Assembly: GCA_036758285.1 (NCBI GenBank)
Contig: DAIOWV010000010.1
Span: forward strand, 3,148-67,147
From: Taishania sp036758285
GTDB lineage: Bacteria; Bacteroidota; Bacteroidia; Flavobacteriales_D; Crocinitomicaceae
DNA: 64,000 bases
Reading direction: 5' to 3'
A program made the translations under genes and the position numbers. Below are positions 63,679 through 64,000 of this stretch, in pieces. The notes under the pieces are model-generated. The model searched no databases. It was given only the letters and a program-made list of their open reading frames with translations, and had not been told where the DNA came from. Each line of letters begins with the position of its first letter. Within the stretch, counting starts at the first letter, position 1.

Positions 63679-64000
63679 ATGAGTAAAGTATCACGCCGAA
63701 ATGTTGTCCAACGACTTGTTGCTGCATCTGCAGGAATTATTACACTACCTTGGTTGGTCCAAATGAAAAATGACAAAGAAGAAAAATCAGAATCGAAAAA
63801 AAACACTGAAAAATTAAATGCAATCAAACACCAATTCCCATTAGGTTTTCAATGGGAAACACAAGATCCTTTCTTGTTTTGTGTACACCATGAAGATAAT
63901 TTCCCAAAAGGAAATGACGTAATGGGACCAGAGGCCGAACTATTCAAAGGTCGACACATGGGAGATGATTTTATTATTAAAGATGGGTTTAGAATGTACC
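63679..64000 (+). CDS. Tat-exported pirin-like protein (N-terminal part, runs off the window)
   Basis: The first 107 residues of a gene truncated at the right edge. The N-terminus carries a twin-arginine signal, SRRNVVQRLVAASAG, followed by a charged Lys/Glu linker and then DPFLFCVHHEDNFPKGN, GRHMGDDF and KDGFRMY, which match the opening of pirin family cupins (metal-binding, with conserved H and D/E positions usually followed by HPHRG). Pirins normally lack signal sequences, so a Tat-exported member is a little unusual. A compatible TatA gene is at 3513 in the same window. Confidence 0.75.
   Translation, partial: MSKVSRRNVVQRLVAASAGIITLPWLVQMKNDKEEKSESKKNTEKLNAIKHQFPLGFQWETQDPFLFCVHHEDNFPKGNDVMGPEAELFKGRHMGDDFIIKDGFRMY

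Overview
The window is AT-rich DNA from a member of the Bacteroidota, most likely order Flavobacteriales; a Fluviicola/Crocinitomicaceae-type genome is my guess from gene content, not a measured placement. The evidence is six secreted proteins with type IX secretion (T9SS) C-terminal sorting domains (five type A, one gliding-motility type B), absence of Shine-Dalgarno-like leaders, recurrent TAnnTTTG/TAnnTTCG -7 promoter boxes, and typical families (DUF4129/DUF4350, LytS/LytTR pairs, DUF2490, PepSY reductases). It is a draft assembly: three runs of N (3397-3501, 4762-4782, 44073-44082) interrupt genes or their boundaries. There is no rRNA, CRISPR array, prophage or insertion sequence; one tRNA-Leu(CAA) is present.

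Layout. 1-2.6 kb: the end of a dipeptidyl-peptidase III, a YceI protein and a T9SS-exported PHB-depolymerase-like esterase. 2.7-6.5 kb: ubiE (TTG start), tatA, a GT-C-like membrane protein and a GT2 glycosyltransferase. 6.6-8.3 kb: a DUF47/PiT phosphate uptake pair. 8.4-15.3 kb: a SpoIIM-DUF4129-DUF4350-MoxR-DUF58 operon, a conserved but poorly understood envelope system, here with an enlarged SpoIIM protein and a PH-like tail on the DUF4350 protein. 15.5-20.6 kb: a secreted six-module HYR-like protein and a TPR-LytS/LytTR two-component pair. 20.8-24.4 kb: a three-gene unit of unknown function (secreted coiled-coil protein, DUF2490 outer-membrane barrel, MORN-repeat membrane protein). 24.4-27.4 kb (minus): a frameshifted gene, a GNAT acetyltransferase, tcdA and a TatD-type hydrolase. 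27.5-32.4 kb: two tandem POT peptide transporters, map and a membrane protein. 32.6-34.3 kb: tRNA-Leu, a ROK sugar kinase and an HD phosphohydrolase.

34.4-44.5 kb is a secretome block: a 1081-aa repeat protein with an OB-fold-like domain, a TlpA-like thioredoxin, an M43 metalloprotease and a large type B T9SS adhesin-like protein. 44.5-48.7 kb (minus) is an operon encoding a periplasmic ankyrin protein, a DUF2271 protein and a PepSY-flavodoxin-reductase fusion, probably for iron/flavin electron transfer. 49.0-57.9 kb (minus) holds a 2040-aa lipoprotein alpha-2-macroglobulin with a CxEQ thioester site, two small unknowns and an L,D-transpeptidase lipoprotein. 58.0-59.7 kb pairs a 3beta-HSD-like extended SDR with a eukaryote-like steroid 5alpha-reductase homologue. 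The remainder holds a T9SS protein, small membrane proteins, a DUF1801 protein, a WG-repeat protein and, cut by the window edge, a Tat-exported pirin-like protein.

The strongest candidates for under-described biology are the MORN/DUF2490 unit (20.8-24.4 kb), the SDR/5alpha-reductase pair (58-59.7 kb) and the ankyrin/DUF2271/PepSY-reductase operon (44.5-48.7 kb). All assignments come from reading motifs; no database search was possible.
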